A stretch of 64,000 nt of DNA, taken from Gracilaria gracilis. Taxonomy: Eukaryota; Rhodophyta; Florideophyceae; Gracilariales; Gracilariaceae. A program made the position numbers and the translations under genes. The stretch is taken from assembly GCA_030374805.1 (NCBI GenBank), contig JARGSG010000035.1, positions 310,001-374,000 of the forward strand, written 5' to 3'. Numbering within the stretch: position 1 is the stretch's first letter; each line of letters opens with the position of its first letter. Shown piece by piece: positions 63,208-64,000 of the stretch. Below the pieces are notes generated by a model. That model searched no databases and was not told where the DNA came from. It saw nothing but the letters and a program-made list of their open reading frames with translations.

Positions 63208-64000
63208 TGCTGTTAAAAAAGTATAGCTTATGAACATTGTTGGCGCTTGTTACAGGGTAGTACTCTATGCATCCTGCTTGCATGCAATGGAGCGTGATGT
63301 ATCGCAACGGTTTCTGCGCACGTCATTTGATGCATGCAATGCACATTCCATTGGATCATCACAAACCATGCTTTCGTGCCGACCGGAGCCAAAGTCCTCC
63401 GGTCGAGAGCAGGAGCGTTCCCAGCTCCACCGCAACATGTAAACGTATGTGACATCGGTATGACACCAGACCACGTGTGTATCGCTGTAATGCCCAAACG
63501 TTCGCCCGTATACAAGCGCCGCGCCCAATCGCTCGCGACTCTCGATTCTTGAGACCCCGCGGCTGTGTGGCGATTGCGTCCTCCACTCCTGGCGCTGCAC
63601 GAACCAAGCTTTACCTGTGCCAGAGAACTGCATTTTTGGTTCACCAAAACCGGGGTGCACATGAAAACAGAGCGTTTGGATCCTGTCCCACCTCATGGGA
63701 CAGGGTCCAAATACGTTTCTCGAGCTTCCAAGCCCTTCAACCCTCACGCCGCCGACCTTCTCTACGTATCAAGCTTGCGTTCAACTGCTTCTGCGCTCCG
63801 CATCCCAAGTAACACATGACTTCGTTCCCCGTCCGGCGATAGATGTTACCCGCTACATGTAATCTTGTACTGATGCTTGGCGTACTATCCAGCGTCGCCG
63901 ACTGGAATCTTCTGCACATTGGCCAAGACGCACTCATTATTAAGATCATCCGCGTCGCAGGGAGTGTGCACACTCCGTTTTTTGTAGCTCTATGGACACA
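63208..64000. other. Right edge, unassigned
   Basis: No gene is supportable; the open frames on both strands lack known features. The stretch contains one strong hairpin (listed separately), and a short tgcatgcaatg motif recurs at 63279 and 63331. Confidence 0.35.
63675..63711. repeat. Hairpin with 16-bp arms
   Basis: The arms are 63675-63690 (tttggatcctgtccca) and 63696-63711 (tgggacagggtccaaa), with one mismatch and the loop cctca. Confidence 0.95.

Overview
The window is nuclear DNA from a photosynthetic eukaryote, and the best fit is a red alga. Host genes are compact and intron-poor. The few introns are short (75-130 bp), GT-AG, and mostly begin gtaagt. One gene (5257-6049, minus) encodes an FKBP-type isomerase whose N-terminus looks like a bipartite plastid transit peptide with a twin-arginine lumen signal. 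Genes lie in dense islands separated by transposon-rich stretches. The lineage is an inference; no rRNA or organelle marker is present.

Layout. 1-11 kb is a housekeeping island: mitochondrial ribosomal protein uS9m, an AAMP/Sqt1 WD40 protein, Pelota, the FKBP, proteasome alpha-1, splicing factor SLU7 and a Frag1/DRAM-like membrane protein. 11-14 kb has no gene I can support. 14-23.8 kb is strikingly GC- and CpG-rich: an unrecognised protein, EMC2, an ARMC1-like protein, a three-finger C2H2 protein, a Ser/Pro-rich protein, a four-repeat 'YW...HGG' protein, an ankyrin protein and SCO1. Cytosolic leucyl-tRNA synthetase (23.8-27.1 kb) follows, divergent from SCO1.

27.5-34.5 kb is a decayed zone. 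It holds a gag-like ORF, a broken NB-ARC-WD40 (STAND NTPase) pseudogene, a tyrosine aminotransferase homologue that lacks both ends, and an unrecognised zinc-ribbon protein with a possible frameshift.

35-63 kb is almost entirely mobile DNA. A PIF/Harbinger element is complete from end to end, with inverted repeats, a 3-bp target duplication, a transposase and a Myb-like partner. After it come a nearly intact hAT transposase, a DIRS-order tyrosine-recombinase retroelement with split direct repeats, a Ty3-like retroelement with an unexplained extra C-terminal module, an AT-rich unrecognised segment, a pogo-like transposase, and a large piggyBac-like transposase carrying an internal YqaJ-like PD-(D/E)XK nuclease and a 269-bp inverted-repeat insertion.

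The most notable signals are the piggyBac-like/nuclease fusion, the shared pattern of C-to-T-compatible in-frame stops in otherwise frame-preserved DNA transposons, the APAF1-like NB-ARC-WD40 fossil, the extra domain after the Ty3 integrase, and the GC-rich block with a 31-bp alternating CG tract in a divergent promoter.
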